Source: Ulota crispa
Taxonomy: Eukaryota > Streptophyta > Bryopsida > Orthotrichales > Orthotrichaceae
Length of the DNA: 64,000 bases
Assembly: GCA_963920765.1 (NCBI GenBank)
Contig: OY987243.1
Location: 4,464,001-4,528,000 of the forward strand
Reading direction: 5' to 3'
In this document: in pieces, positions 12,148 through 23,860 of the stretch
How positions within the stretch are numbered: position 1 is the stretch's first letter
Layout of the letters: each line of letters begins with the position of its first letter
The notes under the pieces: model-generated
Seen by the model: the letters and a program-made list of their open reading frames with translations, nothing else
Database searches by the model: none
What the model was told of the DNA's origin: nothing
Translations under genes and position numbers: made by a program

Positions 12148-12301
12148 AGCGTAGAATAAATTATATTGAAATAGAAAGTAAAAGTAATGATAGAGTTCCA
12201 ACAAAAAAAAACATCATGCCAATTATAAGCAATTATAGGGATCATTTAATTCTTGCATACGAGATAAATAGCCCCCCAAAAAAACCCCTTGTTGCATGGA
12301 A

Positions 12302-12621
12302 TAAGGTAGGAACACCCATAAGCTTTAGTGTCCCCATAACTGTCACCTCTAAATTTTAGGAAAATTTGTAGAAGTAAATAGATGTAATTACAAGGATGTA
12401 CAGCATGTGAACATGAAACCTTAGTGTTGGTTATGGGTACAATGGTAATTTGCTCTTTGAAAATTCACAACCTATTCTCACAACATCCACATAATACATT
12501 CAAAAGTGCAAACTCATTATTTTTCTGTTGCTAGCAAGATCCTATAGTTTGCTAGATGTTTATAATATTAGTCATCATGTTCAAAACCCTCAAACTAAAA
12601 TTTGTGGGTGTTTCTACCTTA
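12302..12621. mobile_element. AGGTAGGAACACCC-family MITE, copy 1
   Basis: Termini read TAAGGTAGGAACACCCATAA and (reverse complement) TAAGGTAGAAACACCCACAA. Removing the first two bases leaves TA on both sides, consistent with a TA target. Other copies are at 41949-42380, 58033-58354 and 62646-63040. No coding capacity. Confidence 0.7.
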
Positions 12622-13061
12622 CTCAAAATATACATAGAGTGACCCTCCAAGAAATCACATTAATCAAAATGGTGAAAACCAAGGACCGTTAGCTCATTAC
12701 AACTTGCAAAAAAAATCAATAAAAAAATAACACTCAAGTTGCTCAAAAACTTAGAGCACCAAATTTTACAAGGGACAGAACATAGGTTTGGGAGTCTCCC
12801 AAGATGGGCACCTTCCACACCTTGTGCCCACAAGGGTTGACCCTCTTTGGAGTCAACACCCACTTACAAAGAAGAGGCCTTGCCCAAATTGCTCCTTCTC
12901 ACGGAATGTCAAAATGAAGATAAATTTGAATGGGCATATAGGTCTTGGAATTCCACACCTTCAATAAAAGTCTCAAAAAATCACAAAAACTAGTTTAGTT
13001 ATAGGTACATGCTCAAAATCTATTTGTCCCCCAAGGAGACAGTTGGGCCTTTAGAGGTTAA
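12622..13061. mobile_element. Truncated TTAA-family element (right part)
   Basis: It ends in GGGCCTTTAGAGGTTAA at a TTAA that also opens the next element. Its interior (CTCAAAAAATCACAAAAACT, AAATTTTACAAGGG and others) resembles parts of 13058-13777 and of 57974-59244. A left terminus is not visible, so it is probably truncated. Confidence 0.45.
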
Positions 13062-13777
13062 CCCTAAAGGACCAACTGTCCCCTTGGGGGACACATGAGA
13101 TTTTGGTCACGTACTTACAACTAAACTACTTTGTGTGATTTTTTGAAACTTTTATGGGAGATTGGGAATTCAAAGATCTACTTGGGTATCTAAATTTTCT
13201 TCATTCAGAGGATTATTGAAGAAGTTATGTAAAAAATTATCAAAACTAGGGGAGGAGGTGCAAGTTGGGCAATCCAAAAAATCTCTAAGTTACATTTTTA
13301 TTAAACACAAATTTGAAATTGGTTTTTTAGGTTTACATATGTGAGGGAAGCTTTGATCCATTCAATTTCAATTAATGATATGAAAGTTATGAAGAGTTTT
13401 AATTTGCAGGGACTTAGGTATGGTGCAAATTCAAACTCTTCATAACTTTCATATCATTAATTGAAATTGAATGGATCAAAGCTTCCCACGCATATGTAAA
13501 TCTTCAAAATCAATTTCAACTTTGTTTTTTTTTATACATGTAACTTAGAGATTTTTTGGATTGCCCAACCTACACCTCCTCCCCTAGTTTTGATAAATTC
13601 TTACACAAATTCTTCAATAGTCATCTAGATAAAGAAAAAATCACATACCCTAATAGGTCTTTGAACTCCCCATCTCCCATAAAAGTTTCAAAAAATCACA
13701 CAAAGTAGTTTAGTTGTAAATACATGCCCAAAATCCCATGTGTCCCTTGAGGGGATAGTTGGTCCTTTTTTAGTTAA
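13058..13777. mobile_element. TTAA-flanked fold-back element with ~350-bp arms
   Basis: It starts TTAACCCTAAAGGACCAACT and ends AGTTGGTCCTTTTTTAGTTAA. Nearly the whole element is one inverted repeat: each arm of about 340 bases pairs with the other around a centre near 13410, as shown by TTCAATTTCAATTAATGATA on the left and its complement on the right. It is 720 bp and non-coding; the apparent 60-codon frame in the left arm is incidental. TTAA borders place it with the piggyBac-like group. Such a transcript would be a long hairpin. Confidence 0.75.
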
Positions 13778-14021
13778 CCCCTGAGTGCCCAAGGGGCCAA
13801 AATATGGCCTCTCATCTTTGAAAATTTTCCTTATTTGACCGTTATAATCTTTTCAATGGTTTGATGAAAGGACGTGTCCTTTCCTTGGAGCTGTGGGCCT
13901 CTTTTTACTACCAATTGGTACGATCAATTTTTGTGAATCTCTTTTAGGTGATAATTTGATTGGAATGAGTTCCAAAAGATTTGGATTTGAGTGAACTTGT
14001 GCTGGGCGCTCAGGGGTTGAA
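13774..14021. mobile_element. TTAA-flanked MITE, CCCCTGAGTGCCC subtype
   Basis: It opens at the same TTAA that closes the previous element: TTAACCCCTGAGTGCCCAAG. It closes GGGCGCTCAGGGGTTGAA, where TTAA has decayed to TTGA. About 248 bp, like the same-subtype element at 56032-56280. Confidence 0.65.
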
Positions 14022-14429
14022 CTAGAAACAGTGATTATTTCATGGAATTGTTACCTCAGATGAAAGTGTGTGCTCTCTCGTTCTGTCATCAAAACATGTT
14101 CCATTTCTAATTTTCTTGTACCTGAATTCTCTGATATGTAATGATGATGAATCTGAATATGCCTAGCTCTTGCAAATAACACAATCTTCTAAGGGTTGAC
14201 TGCACCTATATATTAGCTGTAATTGTGGAATTAGTGATTGCGTGAGTTGCTTCTTTGATTTACAAAACTACCACCATACTTGTAGAAGAATGCTTGTAGA
14301 GGATCTCCCGATGAAAACTTCAGATTCAGCGTGACCTATCAATGAACATAAACTTATAAACTTATAAACTTATAAAATGTCATCCTCGAAATTTTGTATC
14401 TTTCATTTTTTCAAAGTTTACTCAATTGC
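14022..14429. other. Intergenic, nothing recognised
   Basis: AT-rich sequence between two TTAA elements, with a short tandem AACTTATAAACTTATAAACT near 14350. No gene seen. Confidence 0.5.
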
Positions 14430-15317
14430 TTAACCGGTAAGGGACCAAACAAATTTTTCTCCAAAAACTCTCCAAAACTGCCATTTTTAGAGCATCAACC
14501 AAATTTGAAAACAAAAATAATGTTATGCATATGTGACCGTAGGATCTTGTAGAAGAATAATTGTGGAAAAAATTTAGAGTTTCCACTGCGTTGATTGGAA
14601 GATAGAATGTTTGAACATACAAAAACGTCTTGTGAAGAATTGGGCAGCTACCCTTTAGAAGGTGAAATTCCTAAGGCAAAAAAATTCATGTGGGAGGTGC
14701 TTCTCTAAATTCCTTATTCCACCTAAGTAAAGTACTTGTCAAAAAAGTTTCAAATCATTTGGAATTGTATACATATGGAAAAAAAGTAAGTATAAAGAAG
14801 TAGAGAATGATTCAAAACACACAAAAATTAAGAATTTAATTATAAAAATGAAAAATGCCAATCCCAATGGTTGAAATGTTGTAATAACTAACCTCCATCC
14901 TTGGATTTTTTTTCTTTCAAAATGTTGAAAATTGAGTAAAAGAAAGGACTTCAAAGTTTATTTTAGAGTAGAGAATTCATAATTGCCTACAAACTCAAAA
15001 TCCTCATAACTTTCATCTTGGTGATCAAAACAAAATGTTTCAAAGTTTCCTTCATTCACGTAAATATCCTTAACCAATTTGATATTTTTGATTTTGAAAA
15101 ATCTGTCTAGGCTACCCGCCGAGTGAAAAAAACAAATATTAGGCCATAAATTTTTACTCATAATTCCAAATGTCATGAAATTTAGTGCATATGAAAGACA
15201 AACCTTGTCCCCTTATTCTATTGAACTTTCAACCTAAAGTATGAAAAACTCCAATCACATGTTCTTGCCCAAAATCGCTATGTTGCTAAAAAGGGGATCT
15301 GGTCCTTTAGGGGTTAA
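14430..15317. mobile_element. TTAA-flanked 0.9-kb element, copy 1
   Basis: It starts TTAACCGGTAAGGGACCAAA and ends CTGGTCCTTTAGGGGTTAA. The 888-bp interior aligns along its whole length with 59730-60649 (for example ACTGCCATTTTTAGAGCATC, TGTGACCGTAGGATCTTGTA, CCTCATAACTTTCATCTTG). Short frames are not conserved between the two copies, so it looks non-coding. Confidence 0.75.
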
Positions 15318-15464
15318 TAGATGTATGAACTACTAGTGCATGGTGTGAAGGAATATCAGGTATGTTTAAAAGTACAACTTTGTCTATTTTGTAATCTCAT
15401 TTACCTTTTGTGTTTAACCCTTTTTCATGGATACAAAATGTTTGTTTGTTTGTGTCTTAAGACA

Positions 15465-15735
15465 TACATTAGCAGTTGATGCTTGCTACACTAAGCATTC
15501 ACCATTAGAATCTTATTAGGATTTCATGTGTCAGATAGAAAGTAAAGTAAAATTTCAATGACTCATCAACTTAGATCTATGTTTAATAACATTACAAAGA
15601 TTGAAAATTTGAAATTTGTGATAATATTGTGATATTACAAAGGGCCTTGTGATTTGAGTAGTAGGAGAATAAAATGATATCACACATATTAGAAATGTGG
15701 TATCACAAATGTTAGTGTGACTTTAGTAATATGTT
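15465..15735 (+). repeat. Dispersed ATCACA-rich repeat, copy 3
   Basis: In the opposite orientation to the copies at 1150 and 10975. It shows CATTCACCATTAGAATCTTA and TAGGATTTCATGTGTCA, then TGTGATATTACAAAGG-type words and ATCACA blocks ending near ACTTTAGTAATATG. The GCGCCAACCGC end is degraded here. Confidence 0.55.
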
Positions 15736-16089
15736 AAATGCATATTTGTACACAAGCAACACAGGCAATGGGCCAATGAAAGAGCCTTCCTATTGTTGTC
15801 AGCCCTCCCACTACTGTATTGTCAAATTGAACAATAATGTCACATTGTATGTATCGTATGTACAGTACAATAGTACAGTAATTTCCAACAAACACTGTTT
15901 TTTAGTTAGACCTTTTGTTAAGTGCCTTTTTGGGCATGGTGGGGTTGCATCCCCTAACCCGCCATGGGCGGTTTCATTGATGAGCAAAATTGGTAAAGTA
16001 TGGTGGGAGAGTATAATGGTATACTCCACCTCCTAAAGAACAAAAATGGGGAGACCATTCCCCATTGAATAGGTCTCGAGGGCAGCTAT
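15736..16089. other. Intergenic, nothing firm
   Basis: Mixed-GC sequence leading into the LINE fragment. It may be the 3' portion of the same dead retroelement on the minus strand, but I see no alignable domain. Confidence 0.35.
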
Positions 16090-16730
16090 CTTGTCCTTAT
16101 TTTTGACTATCTCATGCATTGCTCTCCAGATAGCCACCTCCATGTGGAGGGTGCTGGTCCAGGTGGCTGAGAAGATCTGTTCTCCTCTTAGGGTTTGTTG
16201 GGAAAAACGTTTGCCACATCTGGCTGTCTATAATTGCCATACAAGGCTGGACCTAAATAAATCCCAAGGTTGGAAATGAAAAACATACTTGGCTTCAAGG
16301 CCTGTGCTGCTTACTTGAAATTGGCCTAGGAGAATGTCCTCAAATGTGGAAGCTAGGGGGCCGTGGCTCCTGCCTGCAAATTGGTTGACTCTCCTCCATA
16401 TTTTTGCCGCTAACGGCAGTCCCAGAATATGTGCCGCTCGCTTTCCATCGGGTGACTGCAATGCTAGCAAGAGGTGTCGACGTTGCCGGGCGCTCTTCTC
16501 AGTCTTTCCCCCGTCGTCATGCTTTTGTTAATTAGCAGTCATAGGAAGGTAGCTTCCTTCCTTGGTCGTGAGGGGTGCCAAATGAACAAGTACAGGGATT
16601 TGGTGTGGGTCGGTGAGTATCCCAGAGATCTCATCACTTGTTCGCATGGGGTTGGTTCTCCAACATCCTAGAGTCTGCACTTGTATCCCCTTTTCACCGT
16701 GTAGTGGAAAAAAGGCGCTGGTTTAATAGC
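16090..16730 (-). pseudogene. Degenerate non-LTR (LINE) retrotransposon fragment, zf-RVT domain
   Basis: Read on the minus strand from about 16592 to 16416, one frame gives a recognisable zinc-binding domain of the kind found C-terminal to plant LINE reverse transcriptases (zf-RVT). It has a Trp-bearing start (FIWHPSRPRKEATFL), then a stop, LLINKSMTTGERLRR, a Cys pair with an intervening stop (C-stop-HC), PMESERHIFWDC and another stop. The Cys-x-x-Cys and His-Ile-Phe-Trp-x-Cys spacing fits the family. At least three in-frame stops break it, so it is dead. No reverse-transcriptase core was recognised upstream (above 16730). The flanks to 16090 and 16730 are included on GC content and may not all belong. 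Confidence 0.7.
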
Positions 16731-17578
16731 ACCTAGGTTAGACCTTTTGATAAGTTGTTTTTGATAATAGAATCCATCATGAGACACAAAAGTTGTAATG
16801 GCTTTATAAATTGGCACACTCATTTTTAAGCATATTAACCTTTAAAGGACCAAGAAGCCCACTTTGGGCTTTTGGATATTTGAGCAAGCATTTTTCATGT
16901 AAATACATGAGACAAGAGTATGAAAATTAGGGTGTATTTGTTCATATTGATAAGCTTGCATTTTTTCCAAAAAATTTGGAATTGAATAATTTTGAGTGAG
17001 ATATGGTACCATATGTGATTTTGTTGTCAACACGGGCATTCCTAAAAAACAAAAAAACAAAGAGATTGGGAAGGGTGTTGCCTACAAAGTGTTCAAAAGC
17101 AGTTTACAATGACTCAGTCAGTGGGCAAAATTATCAGTCAACTCTCCTTGACTACATAATAACTTCTATCTTAATTTTAATTTTTAGAAAAAAATGCCTT
17201 TGGCAAGTACTTTACATGATGTTCTAGGCTTACACAAAATGGATTTTCTAATTGAGATTTACTACTATAAGAATCTCTTCAGTGAAGTTTTCTTAGTGTC
17301 ATGACAATTTCAACAAAGTAGTTTTTGCTTCCAAATTTTTTCCACTATGTTTTAAGCATTGGATGATCATGAAATTTGTGAGGCATATAGCTAACTTCAT
17401 ACTCTACAAGAAATCCAAATTGCACAAGAAATTCAGAAAGTGAAAGATACCATTTTGGATGGCCAAAATAAAAATTGACATTTTAGAGAAGCTTCAAAAA
17501 AAGTTTTGATCCTATTTTGAGTGTTATTATCTAATGAAATATGCCCTTACAAAGTCTAGAAGTTTGAGAGGGTGTATA
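16731..17578. other. Intergenic with one orphan TTAA terminus
   Basis: At 16835 the sequence TTAACCTTTAAAGGACCAAG followed by AAGCCCACTTTGGGCTTTT matches the left end of the element at 54190, but no closing end was found downstream. It is probably a truncated or rearranged copy. Otherwise nothing recognised. Confidence 0.4.
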
Positions 17579-18470
17579 GTACCCCTCAATATGTTTAAGT
17601 TCGGCTCATTTTGCCCTTCACAAAACTTTGGTTAAAATAGAGTATAGTTTGCATTTTTTAAACTTGAATTAAGGTTTTGTAAATCTTATGCACTCTCAAT
17701 CAAGCATACCAAATTTTAGTTCCAAAAAATCAAAACCCCATTTTTGGTAAATTGTTTTGTATCAAAATCACGGTTTTACATGAAAATTAATTGAAGAAAA
17801 TTGGTAATGAATTTTTAAAATTTGATTGCATGGGTATGTAGGAAACATTCATATACACCCTTTTCATGTTGAGAAAATATCATTGAGTAACACAAACATG
17901 ATCTACAAAGAATTAAACATGAAATCAACATGAGGTGTGGTAGGACCACTATTTGTAAAATACATATTTCTTGATTTTAGTTATATTTTGCTATTTGACT
18001 CATATACTATGACTAAATTTGTATCTATGAGCATGACAATATGTTCACTTAACCAAAAACTAGTTAAAAAATAGAGATATGTATTTTACAAATAGTGGTC
18101 CTACCACACCTCATGTTGATTTCATGTTGATTTCTTTGTAGATCAGGTTTGTGTTATTTAATGATGTTTTCTCAACATGAAAAAGGTGTATATGAATTTT
18201 TCCTACATACCCATACAATCAAATCTCAAAAATTCATTACCAATTTTCTTCAATTAATTTTCATGTAAAACCGTGATTTTGATACAAAACAATTTACCAA
18301 AAATAGGGTTTTGATTTTTTGGAACTAAAATTTGGTATGCTTGATTGAGAGTGCATAAGATTTACAAAACCATAATTCAAGTTTAAAAAATGCAACCTAT
18401 ACTCTATTTTAACCAAAGTTTTGTGAAGGGCAAAATGAGCCAAACTTAAACATACTCAAGAGCATTGTAC
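17579..18470. repeat. Long inverted repeat, ~395-bp arms, ~100-bp loop
   Basis: The left arm (about 17579-17975) and right arm (about 18065-18470) are reverse complements with only scattered mismatches. Examples are TGGTAGGACCACTATTTGTA on the left against TACAAATAGTGGTCCTACCA on the right, and GTAAAACCGTGATTTTGATA on the right. The outer ends both carry GTAC next to AAGTTTGGCTC-type sequence. No gene lies in the loop. A transcript through it would fold into a long double-stranded RNA. No TTAA or CACTA terminus is visible, so the element class is unknown. Confidence 0.85.
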
Positions 18471-19969
18471 ATAAATAAGCAACAATAAAGATTTTAGGGC
18501 CAAATTATTGAAAGAAATTCAAAAATTTGATCCACTAATCATTTTACTTAGAGAGGTTAGTTTCAAACTAGATGAACATGTAAACACAAAGGAATTTTAG
18601 GCGTTAAACAAAATTCAATGCCAATTTAACAATTCCAAAGTTTATAAACAATTACAATTTAAACTTGAAAGGTTGTAAAAGTATGTAATCAATATTGTTC
18701 ATACCAAGGTAGGAGATCCATAAATCAACCATTTTAGCCTATCTAACTCATTAATGACATCAATAGATTTTTGAAGGAACATGACACTCATTCCTAGACC
18801 GTGAATGCAATTAAAACCCAAGCTGAATTCAAGCCTCCTACCTTACTACATGGAACTCACAATTTGAAAGACATTAATGCTGATGTATATTAATTGTTGA
18901 TTTTACAGTTACTAATAATTATTGAATCCATGCCACTAAATGCACTAGCATGATTAGCCATTAACACTTCCAACTTATATAGTTTAGAATTTGATATTTT
19001 TAAGATGCAATAAGAACAACTTCAAACTTATCGTTAGTAGCAACAAATAACCTCAACTCAACAACCTCCAAAGCGTAACAAGACGTTGTATATGACTCAA
19101 AATGAAACGCTCTCGGTGGCATATTTAGTTCTCGAGGCACACCTTTTAGCCTTCAAAATCAAAATGATGTCAACAAGTGTCACTATTGTGTGATGTGTTG
19201 CTCTAAATAAAGGGCTTTCAGAGCCAGCAACAAAATTTGCAAGTGTTGTGAGTAATATGGAAGCATTATCAATAAAGTAGTGTATCAGGTTAATTCATTA
19301 TTTTCAAATGGTTCAGTTTCTATTTACTTTCATAATAATAGTCATTTATTAAGTTATGATGGTTCTTAAAAAATCAAAATAATCACTAGAAGAAATTTTC
19401 TTCTTTTTAATTTTCTTCTTAGCTTTGGTACCAATCCTTTTTATTCTTATTGTATGTTATCTTTAAAAATGAATTATTTTATAGCTAAGTTCTACTTTTT
19501 GTCTTATGCAAATATTATTACATTTCTTTAATCAAAAATTTATTGAAGAAACCACAAACCTTCACAATGAAATAAGACAACCTATAAGTAGATTGTCATG
19601 TTGTCATAGTATAGAGCTATTTTTTTGTTAATTGGATTTTGTTGAATTTTTGAATATACATAAACTCTAGAAGGAAAAATTATGTTATAGTATATGAATA
19701 TGTCGTATTTAGAAATATAATTCTCAAAGCAGAGCTAGGTTGCTAGGTTTTTATGTATTTTTTATGAATTTTTTTAGCTTGAAAGAAGCTCTCTTGTGGA
19801 TCAAGTAAAGTTGTCTTGCTATTGGCCTTTGTATATGCATTATGGCACATGCTTGTGGAGTACTTGTTAGACAAAGGGTACAAATTCTAGGTTTTATTTC
19901 TCCTCAACAAGATTTGAGATTGGTTTTTTCCTTTGTTTCAGATTCTTATAACAAGTGCTACTTACATGA
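18471..19969. other. AT-rich intergenic, nothing recognised
   Basis: About 1.5 kb without coding frames of note. A short CACTAGAAGAAATTTTCTTC word near 19384 resembles a CACTA terminus but has no partner. Confidence 0.5.
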
Positions 19970-19972
19970 CAT

Positions 19973-20144
19973 CACTAGTAGAAAACTAGAAAAAAAAATA
20001 CGTTAAAGACTTAAACTCAACATACCCAACTTGATGTTGTTTTGTTCCAAACGCAAAATCTTGCGTTTGGAACAAAACAACATCAAGTTGGGTATGTTGA
20101 GTTTAAGTCTTTAACGTATTTTTTTTTCTAGTTTTCTACTGGTG
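19973..20144. mobile_element. CACTA-type MITE forming a near-perfect 84-bp hairpin
   Basis: Arms 19973-20056 and 20061-20144 are complementary with essentially one mismatch near the tip (CACTAGTAGAAAAC against CACCAGTAGAAAAC), leaving a 4-base loop between CCAAACGCAA and TTGCGTTTGG. The element is bounded on both sides by CAT, a 3-bp target duplication. Termini and duplication fit the CACTA superfamily. The near-perfect pairing implies a recent insertion and a potential small-RNA precursor. Confidence 0.9.
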
Positions 20145-20449
20145 CATGCAATGAGCATCATATTGTTTTGAGGAACTAGCCTACAATAATAACAATGTAA
20201 TGAATTTTTATTACATTAAATATTATAAGGTTACCTTAAAAAAATAGAAGGGTCAAACTAATCATGTCTTTTATGATTTGAGTTTCTTCTGAAGTTACAT
20301 CCAATCTTACTCGGTTTTTTAAAAGAAAAAAATGATAGTTCATACTAACTATATGGTTTTGTTATTGACTATTATGCCATATGAGTTGGCATATTAATTT
20401 GCTATTGGTTTTGAGCTCATAAATTTGGATATTAAGCTTAGGGAGTTGA
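20145..20449. other. AT-rich intergenic, nothing recognised
   Basis: Nothing coding or repetitive recognised between the CACTA hairpin and the C-rich block. Confidence 0.45.
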
Positions 20450-20640
20450 TGCACCCCCCTATTTGATATGTGTACACCGGGGGTGTGAAGTGGCCAATGA
20501 AGAGTCTTCCTTCCCTCCTCCCTTTACGGCCTCCCCTCAGGCCCTCACTGTCCTTTCCCTCACATCCCAGATCCTTCCGGACCCACCCCAATTGTCACTC
20601 CGACCCTCGCATGGCCCCACCCACCCCAAGCATAATAAAA
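20450..20640. other. C-rich, G-poor block of unknown nature
   Basis: About 190 bases are unusually rich in CCT/CCC on the + strand (CCTCCCCTCAGGCCCTC, GGCCCCACCCACCCC) inside AT-rich DNA. The start (TGTACACCGGGGGTGTGAAG, GGCCAATGAAGAGTCTTCC) loosely resembles 15750-15790. Frames on both strands show no known domain. It may be a relic of a retroelement. Confidence 0.35.
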
Positions 20641-20693
20641 AGATAGACAACTTTTGGAAGAACCATGATTTTGAATTATTTTGTGGTATAATT

Positions 20694-20846
20694 CATTAGA
20701 AGAAAAACATGTCTTAAACAATTAGTTCACAACAATTGCAAATGTTCTAAACGACTATATAATGACTCAATTACAATAAAATTGAGTCGTTTATGACATT
20801 TGCAATCATCGTAAATTAGTCGTTTAGGACAAGATTTCTTCTAGTG
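20694..20846. mobile_element. Probable CACTA-type hairpin MITE, degenerate
   Basis: The left end CATTAGAAGAAAAACATGTC pairs with the complement of the right end (CACTAGAAGAAATCTTGTCC). The internal halves TTGCAAATGTTCTAAACGAC and GTCGTTTATGACATTTGCAA also pair. The flanking trinucleotides (ATT, TAA) do not match, so no target duplication is claimed. Confidence 0.55.
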
Positions 20847-23336
20847 TAACTTCTGCTAAAATTCTATTTAGGAAAATGTAAAAACATCCCTCAGTTCTTT
20901 CAAAATGTTAAATATGCCTTTACATTATTTGAAATATCCAAAATACCCTTGGTTTTGTGTAAGAATTTAAATTATACCCCTAGTTATCTTTGAAAACATC
21001 TAATATCCTTAGTTTTCTTATACCTCTTTAGTGCAAATTTTTGTAAATATGATTGCTTGTAGTTATTGCATCATGGCAGGGTTTGGTACTTATACAAATG
21101 TACTAAATAATCTTTTAGTTGCTCCTTGACAAAATTGTTAGTGTACACTTTGCAAATGTCCAAGTTTAGCATTTTAACTAACAAAATAAAACAACTATTG
21201 TAAATTGATGTTAGACATCACCAATTCACATGACTGAAGAATATATGAACTAAACTTAAAAGTTGTCATTTATAACCTAATAAGCTACCATGCATGTAGT
21301 TAAAAGTTCTTAGGCAAGAAAAAACTTGTAAACAAAATAGTAAACTAAATGAAGAAATATTGCAACCCGCACACTACTAAAATTCAAAGTGGGTTACAAA
21401 AAATTCAATCTACAACCCACATCTTTGACAAGTAAAGATAAAACAAAAAATGATAATAGGGCTGATTGTATCCCACAAATATGTGTTTGACTAACTTTGA
21501 ATCCGTTTTGTCTTGATTTTCTTTGATATATGAATGGAGTCCAAACTACCAAATATTTTGTTGCATCTAAGAGTAGGAGGCTTATCAAAGTAAACATTTT
21601 CTAGTAAAAGTTTTTCATATGCTTGGTTGAATTTTGTTAACTAACTAGATAGACCTACTGACGATCTTTGTTTAAAACAACTGAAATGAATGAGGCTCAA
21701 GTTCCATGCATTGAACGCTTTTAAATTTATAGAAAATTGCCTTGCATTTCCATTTTAATATGGAATTTCAATCAGATTTGTTTGTCCTTTATTTTAATTA
21801 ATTTTTTACAATAATAAATACACTCTATTGAGCAAAAGTTGCATGCACAATTAGTTCCGAGATTCCAAAGCTCACATATTTTTGTTCCAGCTTAGTCATC
21901 CTTTTAAAAGCCTTCCATTTTTCAAGAGCCAAGTTTATTTTCTTTAAAAAGAAACATTCATGACTTCTAACTAAAATCTTCAATGTAGAACAAAAAAACC
22001 ACTTGCAACTAATGCTGGCTCTTTTGATATTTAGCCACACAAATTTGTATATTTCAACTCATGCTCCTTGTAACACATGACAAAATATTGGATGATACAC
22101 ATGCTATATGTTTTTTTTTCATCATGCTCATATCACTAGCTTTCTTAAACAAACAAATGGGTAAAATCATTTACTCTCTTGTTCCTACATAAAGCTTGCA
22201 ACTTTAAAAATGTGTTTGTTCCAAATACTTGGGCCATAGTTCTATCTTAAACTAAAATAAAATGATTTTTCATTAACATTTTTCTCAAATGCAAAAAGTA
22301 ATATATGGTTTAACTTGAACACATTCTTGTATTGTTCTTGTAGATACTCTTGCACCTTTTCTTGCATGGTCAACTAAGAAGAATGTAAATACACAATGCA
22401 ATACCCATTAGGAATCCATGTGGAGCAATAACAATTATGTCTATACTTGGATCAATGTTTGAGGAGATATTTGAGGTTCATCCATTTGTACCCTTCATTC
22501 TTCCTTATCCCTTCACTTTTCAAGCGCCTTCACTAGGTATGGCCTATTTCTATACTTTACTTAGACGTATTTGTGGGAATGTATTAGTTTTTATTTTGTA
22601 GTTTCAAAATGAGCAAGATTCTTTGCATTCACCAATTATCAATACACTATGAACAAACTTCTACGCCAAATCAAAATCATAAAACTCACAAATAACAAAC
22701 ATTAAACAAGTTTGTTATGCAAAATAGTTTGTTGTTTTGGTTTTCTATTTGAGGGATGAGTGTGGAAGTTTGCTTTGATTGCCAGTTCTCCCCAAATCCT
22801 AACTTCAATATAGAGATGGGGACACAAAGATCCATCCCTCACTCAAACGCCTTCCATGCAATCAATACTTCACTAAATCTAAAACTTAAAATAACACATT
22901 TTGAAAGCTTTTGAGATTAAATTAAGAATGTATTTGTGATAAATCAATGGTGGACCTCAAGTGATTTTAAAAGCATTTTAATCATAGTTTGATGCTTTTT
23001 CAAATGTTATTTTATTAACGCTCTTCCTGATTTTATTTGTGTTAAAATTTTAGTGCATTGTGTCCCTCTTTCAATCTACAAGAAGCTTGCTTGAGTTGAG
23101 GCAATTTCAAGCTCTAAAAGATGGTTAAATGCTAAAAAGATTGTTGGTGGAAAATTAGAACTTAATGAATATAGCATATTTGGAAGTTTAAAATTGCACT
23201 TGACATGGGTTGAAGCAATGTTTAGGGAGAAATTTTAGCGTCACTGACTCTGACATTTCCCACTTTCAACTAGATTTTCACTAACTTGCATTGGTTATTT
23301 TTTGCAAAACTTCTAAGTTTCTTTTGTAATACACTA
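20847..23336. other. 2.5 kb AT-rich intergenic, nothing recognised
   Basis: I looked for domain-bearing frames, inverted repeats and RNA genes and found none I can support. Short open frames (for example 21394-21597 and 21825-22040, minus) have no recognisable motifs. Confidence 0.45.
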
Positions 23337-23860
23337 TACTAGTGGACTTATACACCTGCCGTTTTGGCAGAAGGCTATTGTGCCCATGCTATCCTCATGC
23401 CACCCCCTATTCACAAAAAATATTCCATGGGATAATACAAACTCAAATTCAATTTTAGATTCAAATCAATTTGCTTCTTCATCTCCCTCCCCACCCCTTT
23501 TATACGTACATTCCAAATTCAAGTTGGAAAAAGATTCAATGGGTCCCACCAAAGATGTCCTTTCACACACAACACCCATGTTTATCACTTTGCCCCTTGG
23601 CCCTTGGCCAATCACAAATTTTTAAATCATACTTTGTTTGCAAGTACCCAACTAATTATAGATAAGACTATTATAGAAGTAAGACTAGTGGACTTGTGCA
23701 CTCACTGTTCTAGCTGAAGGCTATTGTGCCCATGCTATCCCCATGCCACCCTCTATTCACAAAAAATATTCCATGGGATAATATAATCATGAATTTTTAA
23801 ATCATACCTTGCTTGCAACTACCCAACTAATAGAAATAAGAATATTATAGAGACAACATA
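23337..23860. repeat. Direct duplication with internal loss
   Basis: A block starting ACTAGTGGACTT, then GAAGGCTATTGTGCCCATGC and CACAAAAAATATTCCATGGG, occurs at 23337-23445 and again at 23685-23788. Each is followed by AATTTTTAAATCATAC and CCCAACTAAT words (23615 and 23792). The first copy carries about 165 extra bases in between. This looks like a tandem duplication with a later deletion in the second unit. Confidence 0.75.

Noticed and set aside
20450-20699. 78-codon Pro-rich frame in the C-rich block
   Set aside because: Composition-driven and open on the opposite strand too; no domain recognised.
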